A stretch of 64,000 nucleotides of DNA from Verrucomicrobiota bacterium. GTDB lineage: Bacteria > Verrucomicrobiota > Verrucomicrobiia > Limisphaerales > J093. Below are positions 20,473 to 28,771 of the stretch, piece by piece. The stretch spans positions 1 through 64,000 of the forward strand of contig JAKLFY010000025.1 in NCBI GenBank assembly GCA_022710935.1. The letters are read 5' to 3'. A program made the position numbers and the translations under genes. How positions within the stretch are numbered: position 1 is the first letter of the stretch; the number at the start of each line of letters is the position of its first letter. Below the pieces are notes generated by a model, which was not told the DNA's origin, made no database searches, and was given only the letters and a program-made list of their open reading frames with translations.

Positions 20473-23031
20473 TCACGGCTCAACTTCCTCGCCGCAGGTC
20501 AACATCTTGGAGCCGTAGAACGGGTTCCGCAGGGGACCTTTGGCCTGGAGCCAAACGCCGGGGCGAGGGGCCATCGGACAGTGATAGAGCTTGAATCCTC
20601 CGACGGCTGACGCCTCGGTTTTCAGGAGCTTCGCCAACTCGGCCGCGTTGGAGCTCAAGGCGAGGAACCGAGTCCGAGCATCCTCGAGGTCGTGGGGCGG
20701 CGGGCTTTGCGCCAGGGTAGTCAGTTTGCGGGTGAGCGCTTTGACGCGGTCGCGAGCCGGGTAGGCGTTTCCTAGGGTCGCCAGTGCGCCAGGCAGTTTG
20801 CCCAGATGCGCGCGGTATTGTTCGACGCTGTCGGCGACCAGACCCTGACTCATGCCGTCGACGACGAAGAGGAAGCCTTTGATCGCCTGCTGCCGTTGGG
20901 CGGCCAGCTCGGGGTTGCCGGCCGGAGGGGGCGATGACGGCACCGCCGACGCATTGACCAGACTGGCCGAGAGCTCGGCCAGCCGGGTACCGAACGCCAT
21001 TGCCGCCTGGTCGTAATGGGCTATCCCACGGCGCCTTGCCGCCGCGTTTGGGGCCGCGCTCGCGCTGGTGGGCGCGGGCGCCAACTCGCCGCCGGCCGGC
21101 GGGAGTTGCGGATGCATGTCAGCGTTGATGGGCGCGACCGCGGGGTCGAGGCCAGCCGGCGCGAGCTGCGAATGTTCGGTGGCGGCGCGGGGGGGCTTCG
21201 CCGCCAACGCCGGTGTCGCTTTGGCGGCGCGGGGGGGCGCGGATACTTCCTCGCCGCAGGTCAACATCTTGGAGCCGTAGAACGGGTTCCGCAGGGGACC
21301 TTCGGCCTGAAACCACAGGCCCGGCTTGGGGGCCATGGGACAGAAGAACACTTTGGCGGAGGCAAACGTCGTTTCCTGGCTGCGTAGCCGTTGCACCAGA
21401 TCGACGGTGTTCGTGCTGAACGGCAGGAACATTCTGCGCGCGACCTCGAGGTTGGTCAGCTCCGCCCAACGTGAGGTCGCCGGCAGGCTTTGGATCACCT
21501 CGTGCCAAGGATGGTCTTCCGGAAATGCCTCGGTGAGCGCTTGGGCGAGAGCGGGGAGGCTGGCGACGTGGGGCTTGAGCCGATCCAGGTCATCCGCTGC
21601 GAGGGTTGAGCTGATCCCATGGGCGACAGCGAGGAAGGCAGCCAGGGCTCGGTGCTGGACGTCCGTCAGCTCCGGCGCAGGTGAGTCTGGTGACTCGGTG
21701 CAGCAATGACCGGTTCCGTTCGACGAGGCGTGGTCGGCGTGGGCCATCGCGGCGTTGACGCCGCCGGGCTGCGGGTCTGGGGTTCCCGGCACGGTGCTGC
21801 GGTTGAACTGCGCCTGCGCGTCGATCAGAACGTTGCCAGAAATGACGACGCGGTCGTTCTCCTCGAGGCCGTCGAGGACCTCCCAGTGGTCATCACCTGG
21901 CCGGCCGAGGGTGACGCGCCGCATTTCGTAGGCCCCGCCCCCTTTGTCGAGATAGGCATAGGCGTGTTCGCCCGGGAACAGCAGGGCCCCACGCGGGATG
22001 GTGAGCACGTCCGGGATCTGCGCGCGGAGTCGGCCCTCGGCATACATCCCGAGGTGCAAGCTCCGACGCGGCTGCCCGGGGTTGCCGACCAGCGGGTTGG
22101 CGACGTCGGCGCGCACCTTCACGGTGCGGGTGGTTTCATTGAGCGTTGGCTCGATGACGGAGATGGTGGCGTGAAACACCTGGCCGGGGAGGGAGGGAAC
22201 AGTGACATCGACAGGTTGGCCTGGTTCGAGCCACGCGAGCTGATGTTCGTACACGTCGAAGCGGAACCAGAGCACGGAACAGTCGACGATCGTGAACAGG
22301 CGGTCGCCCTCGGCCACGTACTGACCGTCGAACACGTTGCGTTCGGTCACGGTGCCCGTGTGGGTCGAGAGCAGGTCATTGAAGTAGGGATCCGCCTCGA
22401 CCCGCTCGCGCGCGGCGAAAGGCAGGTCTCGTGCCCCGACGCCCGGGACCGGCGTGTGTCGGCTGCTTCCCCCCGGTGTCGAGGCCATCATCGCAGCCTG
22501 TGTAGCCTTGTCGGTGATGCGGTCCCGGAAGATGTAACGCCGCGTCTGGAAGACGAGGTCGGGGCTGTAGATCGTGGCCAGGACCTGGCCAGCCTGAACG
22601 CCCACACCAGCCGAGGCCACCGCGACGGCGTCGATCCGGCCCGCGGCAGGTGCGGCGAGGATGGTTTTGCGGGTGGTGTCCGCTTCGAGCACACCCGCGA
22701 CGCGTACGGCCCGATGGAGTGACCGCCGCTTCACCTCATCGGTCTGCACGTTCATGACCGTGACGCTGCTCGCGCTGAGCGTCACCAGGTCGTCCGTATG
22801 GCCAAGGCCCGACTCGCCTTCATAGATGGGCGTGAGGTCCATGGCGCAGATGGTGCATTGGCCCGGTTGGTCAGACTTGATCCAGGGATGCATCGAGTCC
22901 TGGTAGTACAAGACCTTTCGTTCTGCCCGGGAGTGGGAGGGGAGAGTCAGTTGCTGCCAGAGCGCGTAGCCGCCGGCGCCCAGCGCCACCAGCAACAGGC
23001 TCCCCGCCAGGTTCTTCAATGGGTTTTTCAT
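20473..23031 (-). CDS. cusB: CusB-type RND adaptor with duplicated C-terminal metal module
   Basis: 852 residues from ATG 23031 (another in-frame ATG at 23043), about twice the usual adaptor length. An N-terminal anchor (LAGSLLLVALGAGGYALW) is followed by a heavy-metal-binding segment with MHP and CTICAMDLTPIYEGE. Then comes the membrane-fusion part: lipoyl-like AAPAAGRIDAVAV, a hairpin and beta-barrel up to about residue 430. The C-terminal half holds two DUF3347-like helical modules, each ending in F/H-CPMAP and GPLRNPFYGSKMLTCGEEV, at about 600 and 850. Their last part is encoded by 58 identical bases. Each CPMAP/TCGEEV pair could bind copper. It should link the RND pump to an outer-membrane channel and deliver metal. 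Confidence 0.93.
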   Translation of the reverse strand: MKNPLKNLAGSLLLVALGAGGYALWQQLTLPSHSRAERKVLYYQDSMHPWIKSDQPGQCTICAMDLTPIYEGESGLGHTDDLVTLSASSVTVMNVQTDEVKRRSLHRAVRVAGVLEADTTRKTILAAPAAGRIDAVAVASAGVGVQAGQVLATIYSPDLVFQTRRYIFRDRITDKATQAAMMASTPGGSSRHTPVPGVGARDLPFAARERVEADPYFNDLLSTHTGTVTERNVFDGQYVAEGDRLFTIVDCSVLWFRFDVYEHQLAWLEPGQPVDVTVPSLPGQVFHATISVIEPTLNETTRTVKVRADVANPLVGNPGQPRRSLHLGMYAEGRLRAQIPDVLTIPRGALLFPGEHAYAYLDKGGGAYEMRRVTLGRPGDDHWEVLDGLEENDRVVISGNVLIDAQAQFNRSTVPGTPDPQPGGVNAAMAHADHASSNGTGHCCTESPDSPAPELTDVQHRALAAFLAVAHGISSTLAADDLDRLKPHVASLPALAQALTEAFPEDHPWHEVIQSLPATSRWAELTNLEVARRMFLPFSTNTVDLVQRLRSQETTFASAKVFFCPMAPKPGLWFQAEGPLRNPFYGSKMLTCGEEVSAPPRAAKATPALAAKPPRAATEHSQLAPAGLDPAVAPINADMHPQLPPAGGELAPAPTSASAAPNAAARRRGIAHYDQAAMAFGTRLAELSASLVNASAVPSSPPPAGNPELAAQRQQAIKGFLFVVDGMSQGLVADSVEQYRAHLGKLPGALATLGNAYPARDRVKALTRKLTTLAQSPPPHDLEDARTRFLALSSNAAELAKLLKTEASAVGGFKLYHCPMAPRPGVWLQAKGPLRNPFYGSKMLTCGEEVEP

Positions 23032-23191
23032 GAGCTTCGACACACGTGCATGCCCCTCAGGGCCGAGAATGCGCAGTCAGCGACTTTGCCCCCGTACGGC
23101 CTCATGGGTCGCCGGCCTGCTTCATTCGTCGTGTGTGGTTCTTTAGATCGCCCACCGCTCATTGGGAATCGGGGGGGGGCTGAACGTGTCA

Positions 23192-23216
23192 TCGGGGCAG
23201 GTCCTAATCGCCCCGA
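23192..23216. terminator. hairpin after the 23234-24181 gene
   Basis: TCGGGGC and GCCCCGA form a 7-base GC stem with an 11-base loop, 18 bases past the minus-strand stop. No U-tract follows, so intrinsic termination is doubtful; it may only pause or stabilise the transcript. A run of nine G lies next to it near 23171. Confidence 0.3.
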
Positions 23217-23233
23217 CGGTGGCCAGGGGGCGG

Positions 23234-24181
23234 TTACTCCACACGGATGTTCGCGATGTGGAGATCGCCGATCACCACACTGACCAAGTCGCCGGTTTGC
23301 AGTGCCCCACCCTGGTTGGCGAACCAGGTGGAGTAAGTGCGGCCCGCCTGGTCGAGGTGCCGGGCAAAGTAATAGTCACCAATCTGCTGGACGTTCCGCG
23401 GAGAGATTCTTCGGCCATCCTGGGTCAGGAGGTACGAAGGTCCTCCTTCGCGCCCGACCACCGCCGCCTTGTCCGGGTCCACGACTTTGTAACGGAAATC
23501 CAGCGCGGTGCCGCCCGCGGTCAAGCGCAAACTCGCGACCTCGACGCCGTATTCCACTCCCGGATTGCTGGAAGTGGGCGGGACGGGCGGTGCCGACGTG
23601 TCTGTCACGCCTGAGCCAGCACCTTGATTCTCCTCTATCCCCTCACGCGCTGAGCGGTTCGGCACCGCCTGCATCCCCGCCGCCAAGGCCTCTTCCGCCT
23701 GGTCTTGCGGTTGCGCGTGCGCGGAGAGGGCATCCGGTGTCGCCTGCCTGCGGGGATCGAGTCTGCCCGCCGGTTGCTGCCCCAGCGCGGCAGGGGCGTT
23801 ACCCGTCGTGGCTGCGCGAGGGGTGCCCGGCACGGTCGTTTCCCGCGTGCTCCGCCCGGCTGCTGCCTTCGTCGGAAAGACTCTCCCCTGTGCCTGCCCC
23901 GCGCGTGGCGCTGCGGGCGCAAAGTCCCCTCGCCCTTCTGGCACTGGGTCGACCTGGGAATAGCCCCCGATCGGGACTTCCTCTGGCAGTGGGTCCGATT
24001 GGCTGAAAATGAGCACGCCGAACACGATGGCGCCTACTGGCATCATCCGCAGGGCAAGCCCGATCGTCGAAAAGGGGCTGCCCCGCGCTGGCGGCGGAAT
24101 GGCGGGCGGAAAGGTGGAACGGGCGCGAGTCATGGAATGTGACGGTTTCTGAGCATTCATTTGCGAACTGACGCAACCCAT
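23234..24181 (-). CDS. membrane-anchored Pro-rich protein with DFRYKV domain (paralogue 2)
   Basis: 315 residues from ATG 24181, chosen because GGGAGGA lies six bases upstream; the frame runs further but looks non-coding there. One transmembrane helix (MMPVGAIVFGVLIF, about residues 45-60) follows a Pro-rich cytoplasmic tail. A long Pro/Ala/Arg-rich linker comes next, then a C-terminal domain with VEYGVEVASLRLTAGG, LDFRYKVVDPDKAAVV and VSVVIGDLHIANIRVE. This domain matches the secreted protein at 6813-7355. It is first in the copper gene series. Possible role: anchored partner or sensor for the same unknown ligand as its paralogue. Confidence 0.8.
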   Translation of the reverse strand: MGCVSSQMNAQKPSHSMTRARSTFPPAIPPPARGSPFSTIGLALRMMPVGAIVFGVLIFSQSDPLPEEVPIGGYSQVDPVPEGRGDFAPAAPRAGQAQGRVFPTKAAAGRSTRETTVPGTPRAATTGNAPAALGQQPAGRLDPRRQATPDALSAHAQPQDQAEEALAAGMQAVPNRSAREGIEENQGAGSGVTDTSAPPVPPTSSNPGVEYGVEVASLRLTAGGTALDFRYKVVDPDKAAVVGREGGPSYLLTQDGRRISPRNVQQIGDYYFARHLDQAGRTYSTWFANQGGALQTGDLVSVVIGDLHIANIRVE

Positions 24182-24243
24182 AGAGTCCTCCCGTTGTCTG
24201 AGCAATCGGACCGTTGCTGAGATCGGCCTAGGAGGGCGACCGA

Positions 24244-24693
24244 TTAGAGGAGCACGGGGCCGCGCACCGCTTCGAGGATGTTGACTTCCGCCGTCGTCGG
24301 CAGCACGCGATTCAACTCGAGCCCCGCCGCTCCGAACAGAAGCCGGTACTCCGCCTCCGTACGTTCCCGGCCCGCGACCAACAGCATCATCAGATCGAGC
24401 CACTTGCCGAACCCAGGTGTATTCCCCGGTGGCAGGACCATTTCGACCACCAGCACCCGCCCCTGCGGAGGCATTGCCTCTCGGCAGTTGCGCAGAATCG
24501 CAACAGCATCGGGATCTTCCCAATCATGAAGGATGTGGCGCAACAGGTAGGCATCCGCCCCCGCAGGAACGGACGCGAAGAAATCGCCGCCCACGGTGCG
24601 ACATCGGTCGGCCAAGCCCGCACGGGCGATCAGGGCCTGTGCACGGCTCGTCACCTCCGGCAGGTCGAAGAGGATACCCTGAATGGAGTGTCG
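24244..24693 (-). pseudogene. N-terminally truncated O-methyltransferase
   Basis: The C-terminal half of a family-2 SAM-dependent O-methyltransferase. The readable part begins ILFDLPEV and continues with a GGDFFASVPAGADAYLL-type strand, HILHDWEDPDAVAILRN, RVLVVEMVLPPGN and a normal C-terminus. The dimerisation and N-terminal SAM-binding parts are missing: a TAG stop lies in frame at 24694-24696, directly before the homologous segment. A start at 24654 could express 136 residues, but without the glycine-rich SAM loop. I read it as a remnant. Confidence 0.75.
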
Positions 24694-24707
24694 CTATACC
24701 ACCATGG

Positions 24708-24726
24708 TTGTACGACCTTCGTACAA
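24708..24726. promoter_or_regulatory. 19-base palindrome, operator candidate
   Basis: TTGTACGA, three bases, then TCGTACAA is a perfect inverted repeat. The size suits a dimeric helix-turn-helix repressor. It lies between the methyltransferase remnant (minus) and the hemerythrin-like gene (plus, start 24948). I match it to no known operator; no function is shown by the sequence alone. Confidence 0.4.
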
Positions 24727-24947
24727 TGGACTGGCGGCCGGTTCGCGGCCACGCTTACAGCCAGAACGATTGACTATGCCCATGCACGAGACAAAGACAA
24801 TGCTGGCCTGCGTCCCTGCAGGCACGCTGGTACTTACCTTTCAAACACTCCAGACGCACCGCGACGTGAGCGACGGTTTGGCAGTCGCTGCTGCCAGGGC
24901 CGCCCTCGAGACGAAGTCGAGAGGAAGATCCGCACATCAGTCCTGAT

Positions 24948-25538
24948 ATGACGCCAACGCAAGTCATGGCGGCCGAGCACCGGCTCATCGAGAATGTGGT
25001 CAAGGCTTTGGGCCGGGTCGCCATTGACGTCGGAAAAGGGCGACCCGTTGATGCCAGCATGCTATCCACGGCGGTGGAGTTTCTGCGCCTCTATGCGGAC
25101 ACGCTCCATCACGGCAAGGAGGAGACGTTCTTCTTCCCCGTGCTGGTCAAGCGCGGCGTGCCAGCCAAAGGGTGCCCAATCGAAGGGCTGAATCACGAGC
25201 ACGAGAAAGGCCGGGTGCTGGTCCAGGCCCTGGCCGAGCACACATCGGCGTACCAACGAGGTCAGCCTGAAGCACCGGAAGCCCTACGACAGACACTGCG
25301 CGGGCTGCTGGATCTGTATCAGAGCCACATATGGAAAGAGGACGCGATGGTCTTTCCGATGGCAGACAGGATTCTGACCGCGGACGACCAGCAGGAGCTG
25401 AGCGCGCAGTTCGTGGTCGTGGACCGCGCCGTCGGCCTCGACACCATCGCCCGGTTGGAGGGCTTCGCCCGCAGTCTTAGCTCGACGGCGCTGGCTCCCC
25501 GGCCGAGTCAGCCGGCCGCTTGCCATTGCGGCGGCTGA
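24948..25538 (+). CDS. hemerythrin-like HHE domain protein
   Basis: 196 residues. The di-iron ligands fit the HHE family: H11 (AAEHRLIE), H54 or H55 with E58 (LHHGKEETFF), H83 and H85 (NHEHEKGR), and H127 with E131/D132 (YQSHIWKEDAMVFP). The C-terminus ends CHCGG. Hemerythrin-like proteins bind oxygen or NO, or repair iron-sulfur centres (YtfE/RIC). An NsrR-type regulator gene follows at 26008, which favours an NO-stress role. The gene is intact although flanked by decayed genes. Confidence 0.88.
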   Translation: MTPTQVMAAEHRLIENVVKALGRVAIDVGKGRPVDASMLSTAVEFLRLYADTLHHGKEETFFFPVLVKRGVPAKGCPIEGLNHEHEKGRVLVQALAEHTSAYQRGQPEAPEALRQTLRGLLDLYQSHIWKEDAMVFPMADRILTADDQQELSAQFVVVDRAVGLDTIARLEGFARSLSSTALAPRPSQPAACHCGG

Positions 25539-25654
25539 AGCTGAGGCGCCGGACCATACCCCGCCACCACCACACGGTAAGCGGCTGCAAAACCTGACCT
25601 GGACGGCTGACCGAGAGGCGTGGCGCTGTTCGTTCGGGGAAACCATCGGCAATC

Positions 25655-26000
25655 ATGGTTCGACATCCGCCACCAATGCCTGCTTCGCAGGGCAGAGTGC
25701 ACGTCCGCGTCGTCGTGCTAGGCGCCGGCTTTGGCGGGCTCACGTTTTGTCAGACCTTCCGCTTTCCGGGCGCTGAGGTGACCGTCGTGGACCGGTGTAA
25801 CTACCATTTGTTCACGCCGTTGCTGTATCAAGTGGCCACCGCGGGATTGTCAGCGCCAGAAATCGCCCAACCCATCCGCTCCATTCTGTCGCGACACCAG
25901 CACGTCACCGTTCTGATGGATGAAGCATGGCGGGTTGACTTGGTTGCAATGGGCCTTTGCCTACTGCACCTACAAACGCGGCGCCCGTCTCATCGTCTGA
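25655..26000 (+). pseudogene. type II NADH dehydrogenase with middle deleted
   Basis: The first about 75 codons are the FAD-binding start of a type II NADH dehydrogenase: VVVLGAGFGGL, TVVDRCNYHLFTPLLYQVATAGLS, PIRSILSR. At about 25935 the frame jumps by +1 straight to the family's last residues, read at 25941-26000 as WLQWAFAYCTYKRGARLIV and a TGA stop. Some 300 codons with the NADH-binding domain are gone. The unshifted frame reads on to about 26011 as nonsense. The product cannot be active. Confidence 0.85.
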
Positions 26001-26007
26001 CGCACCT

Positions 26008-26469
26008 ATGAAACTGAGCGCCTATTCCGATGACTTGTTCCGCGTGCTCATGCACGCCGCGTTGCGCAGCCCGGAACGGGTCACCGTGGCGGAAGTGGCT
26101 GGCACGTTTGGCCTTCCATGCCATCATGTGGCCAAGGTGGTGCGTGACCTGAGCCACAACGGTCTGATCGCGACACATCGTGGGGACGGCGGCGGCTTCA
26201 CGCTGGGCCGACCCGCGGAGAGGATCCGGCTGGGCGATATCGTGCGGCTACGGGAAGAAGGTGAGGAGTTGCTGACCTGCACCAACCGGGAGGAACGTCA
26301 GTGTCGCCTCTTCCCAGCCTGCCGCTTGAAAGTCGTGCTGGCTGAAGCCGTCGCCGCCTTCTTTGCGGTGCTGGATCACTACTCATTGGCCGACCTCCTG
26401 AAGCCGCCGTCCCGATTGCGCAGCGTGCTGGGGCTCTGCCGAAATAGACCCCAGAACACTCTGGATTAG
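26008..26469 (+). CDS. nsrR: NsrR-type Rrf2 family regulator
   Basis: 153 residues from ATG 26008, eight bases after the stop of the dehydrogenase remnant. The N-terminal winged helix has MKLSAYSDDLFRVLMHAAL and HHVAKVVRDLSHNGLI with GGGFTLGRPAERI. Three cysteines, C91, C99 and C105 (TCTNREERQC, FPACRL), match the cluster-binding Cys of NsrR in order and near position, followed by the usual LxxxLxEAVAAFFAVLD helix. NsrR uses an iron-sulfur cluster to sense nitric oxide and derepress detoxification genes. The hemerythrin-like gene upstream is a natural target. Confidence 0.88.
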   Translation: MKLSAYSDDLFRVLMHAALRSPERVTVAEVAGTFGLPCHHVAKVVRDLSHNGLIATHRGDGGGFTLGRPAERIRLGDIVRLREEGEELLTCTNREERQCRLFPACRLKVVLAEAVAAFFAVLDHYSLADLLKPPSRLRSVLGLCRNRPQNTLD

Positions 26470-26516
26470 TCTGACGGCTGGAGACTACTGGGCGAACTCT
26501 CGAAAGCACCCGGGCG

Positions 26517-27117
26517 TCAAGCTGGCGATCCGGAGACGAACAACACCGCCGTTCCTTCCCGCTGCCAATTCTCCTGGAACGAGCGAACGTCAGCATGAGC
26601 ACTCAGGAACACTTCCTCGACACCACGGTCATTGGGTCCGTCGTTGGAAGGACGCGAGGACCACACCGCCGGTCCGGAAAAATCGCCCACCGGACCCGAC
26701 CCGGGTCGTGCCCTCCCCCGGCAATCCCGACCTCCTCTGGTTGCAGGAACGGGCCACCCGGCGGGAGAAGCAGGCGGCACCCCGAGGCGGATGATAGAGG
26801 AACAACCGAAGCAACGACGCGGTCTCTTCCCGGTAGCCGCAATAAAGGTCCCAGGAAGGAGCGGCCAGGTTGTGCTTGGCCGCGAATTCGACGCTGCCCA
26901 GCAGCCGTCCCTGATGCACCGCCTCCGCCAGGTACAGGCGTTCCGCCGGCGAGAGCCTGGCCACGATCTCGGGCAGGTGCGCCACGGCGTGGTGCTCGAG
27001 GGCCTGCACGAACTGCTCCTTGCGTGTCAGACCGGACGCGGGCAGCTCCAGCGTGCGGAGGAGCTTGCGCAAGATATCTCCGTTCAATTCCTGCAACGCG
27101 GCGTTCAAGCTTTCCAT
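26517..27117 (-). pseudogene. SAP-like domain protein fragment, probably frameshifted
   Basis: From ATG 27117 about 110 residues look genuinely coding: MESLNAALQELNGDILRKLL, then LPASGLTRKEQFVQALEHH (SAP-like helix pair), LSPAERLYLAEAVHQGRLL and YREETASLLRLFLYHPP. After about 26785 the open frame (to 26629) becomes Arg/Ser/Gly-rich, while neighbouring frames briefly look more protein-like, which suggests frameshifts. I cannot name the family. It faces the ATPase remnant at 27240 head to head across about 120 bases. Confidence 0.5.
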
Positions 27118-27239
27118 GCCTCGGACGCAGACAGGTTCGGCGCCCCCTGGCAAGGGCGGAGGTGGGTCGAACGGGGTCGGGGACGGCAAGTCTGCAACGA
27201 CAATAATTCGTCGTGAGGCAACGGGGTGGTGAATTCTAA

Positions 27240-27540
27240 TTGTCGTTTGGCAGCGTGCGCCGCGTGCTGGAATTGGAGCACACGTTTCTTTACCTGTGCA
27301 TGCACGACGGCGGTCTGCTGGACATGCCGGACCTCTGCAAGAACCTGGAAGTGAAGAAACCGACCGCCAACAACTTCATTGCCTTGTTGGAGTCAACGCA
27401 CTTGATCCACCGGCTGCCGCCGTTTGGCTATGGCAAGGAAGTGTTGCGCGCCCGGTTCAAGGTTTATCACGCCGGGCCGCATCGAGGGACGCGGTCGGCG
27501 CGCTGATCCGAATGGCGTCTATCGGACCGCTGGCGTTATG
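27240..27540 (+). pseudogene. fragment of AAA ATPase / DUF4143 protein
   Basis: The TTG-initiated frame encodes LELEHTFLYLCMHDGGLLDM, LEVKKPTANNFIALLEST and HLIHRLPPFGYGKEVLRARF, which are characteristic of the C-terminal winged-helix/DUF4143 part of prokaryotic ATP-binding proteins. The N-terminal ATPase domain is absent. After KVY the frame is lost: the expected continuation appears in another frame (RRAASRDAVGAL) and the original stops at 27506. It is a remnant of a gene type often linked to toxin-antitoxin or mobile regions. Confidence 0.72.
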
Positions 27541-28670
27541 CCGGATCGTGTCGGGGCGCCCGGCGCCAGCGGCGCGCGAGCCGGTTCGTTTCGGAACGGG
27601 CCTGTGAGGTAGTCGAGCAACGACTCGGTTTGGCGGCCGGTCAAGGGCCCTCCTTCATCGATCGCCCAGGCAGGCATGAGCCCGCCCGGCTTCCCCTTCG
27701 CAATCCAGCCCGACCAGTAAGCCCGATCCACAGGCTTGTTCAGGGCCCGCAAGTCAGGGACCGCCGCGGCCCGGCGCTCGGCCTCGTGGCAAATGCCGCA
27801 GGCGCTCTTGAACAGCGCCTGCCCATGCTGCGCGATCACGGGCTGCAAATGGCACGCGGCACAGTCACCTTTGAAGACCGCCTGGCGATCCGCCAACGCG
27901 ACCTGCAGGTTCCGCGCGCGATCCGCCGCGGCCATTGGCGACGCCGACTCGGGCATGGCGACGCGCACCGTCAGGTAGCGGTAACCGGCGGTGCTGTCGA
28001 TCGTCACAGTCTTCGTGGCCACGCCCCGCGAACCGCGCACGTCCACCACCACATCGAACGCGCCGCTCGCCTGCGGCTCGATTCGCCAAGGGACGGACGG
28101 CAACTTCGCGACGGCGCACCCGCAGGATGTGCGCACGGCGTTGATGGTGACCGCCTCGGGCGAAGTATTCGTCAGGTGAAACGTGAAGTAGGCCGATGTC
28201 TCGCCCGCCTTGAGCGTGGTTTCCTTGATCAACGCGTCATAGGCGAACACCGTCTCCTGGACGCGCGCGGGCCGTGGCGCCGAGTAAGGGAACGGCGTCC
28301 CGGGCTGCTGGGGCGCCAGAGGGACAGGCGGCCCGACTACGATCGGCGGGGCCAAGCCCGGGATGTAGGAGGGATCGGACAGCGGAATGCTGACGGCCCC
28401 GGGCGAGAACCGCTGATTCACGGTCCCAGCGCGCGAAGGCGTCGCGCGGACCGGCGCCACGCTGTTCGACGATACAGGGGCCGCGGACGCCGGCGGTCGA
28501 GCCGAAACCGGGCTGGCGGGTGTGGCGCGGGCCGGCGGTGCCGGCGGTGCCGGTGGCAGTGGCGGTGGTGTTGGGGACGGCCGGCCCGCCGGATCCGCTG
28601 GAAAGGCGAGTGACGCCAGACAGAGACATCCGACAAGGGCGCCTCGCAGAAAGATCCACGTTCTGCACAT
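27519..28670 (-). CDS. secreted DUF1573 - cytochrome c fusion
   Basis: 383 residues. A signal peptide (GALVGCLCLASLAFPA) is followed by a Pro/Ala-rich linker to about 125. A DUF1573-type beta-sandwich spans about 140-245, with FHLTNTSPEAVTINAVRTSCGCAVAKLP. The C-terminal cytochrome c domain has two haem motifs, CAACH and CGICH, and a possible distal Met in GGLMPAWAIDEG. The first CxxCH is in KGDCAACHLQPVIAQHG, so one or two haems are possible. It is likely periplasmic electron transfer; substrate unknown. Its 3' end overlaps the ATPase remnant region by about 20 bases. Confidence 0.85.
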   Translation of the reverse strand: MCRTWIFLRGALVGCLCLASLAFPADPAGRPSPTPPPLPPAPPAPPARATPASPVSARPPASAAPVSSNSVAPVRATPSRAGTVNQRFSPGAVSIPLSDPSYIPGLAPPIVVGPPVPLAPQQPGTPFPYSAPRPARVQETVFAYDALIKETTLKAGETSAYFTFHLTNTSPEAVTINAVRTSCGCAVAKLPSVPWRIEPQASGAFDVVVDVRGSRGVATKTVTIDSTAGYRYLTVRVAMPESASPMAAADRARNLQVALADRQAVFKGDCAACHLQPVIAQHGQALFKSACGICHEAERRAAAVPDLRALNKPVDRAYWSGWIAKGKPGGLMPAWAIDEGGPLTGRQTESLLDYLTGPFRNEPARAPLAPGAPTRSGITPAVR

Positions 28671-28684
28671 AAACGCCGGAAAAG

Positions 28685-28726
28685 TAGCCCCATGGGTCCG
28701 GTTTGACGAGCGCGAAGTGCGGGCTA
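28685..28726. repeat. short degenerate palindromic-end repeat
   Basis: TAGCCCCAT and GTGCGGGCTA flank a 23-base core, and the left arm continues CATGGGTCC as in the element at 56438-56508. It sits between the divergently transcribed cytochrome (minus) and cellulase (plus) genes. It is a shortened or eroded member of the family. Confidence 0.5.
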
Positions 28727-28771
28727 AAACGCAGTCTTTACTCGATCCGCCACGAAGGCAGATTAGCGGCG

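Noticed and set aside
24244-27540. Prophage or genomic island
   Set aside because: No integrase, tRNA, phage structural gene or flanking direct repeat; only decayed metabolic and ATPase genes are present.
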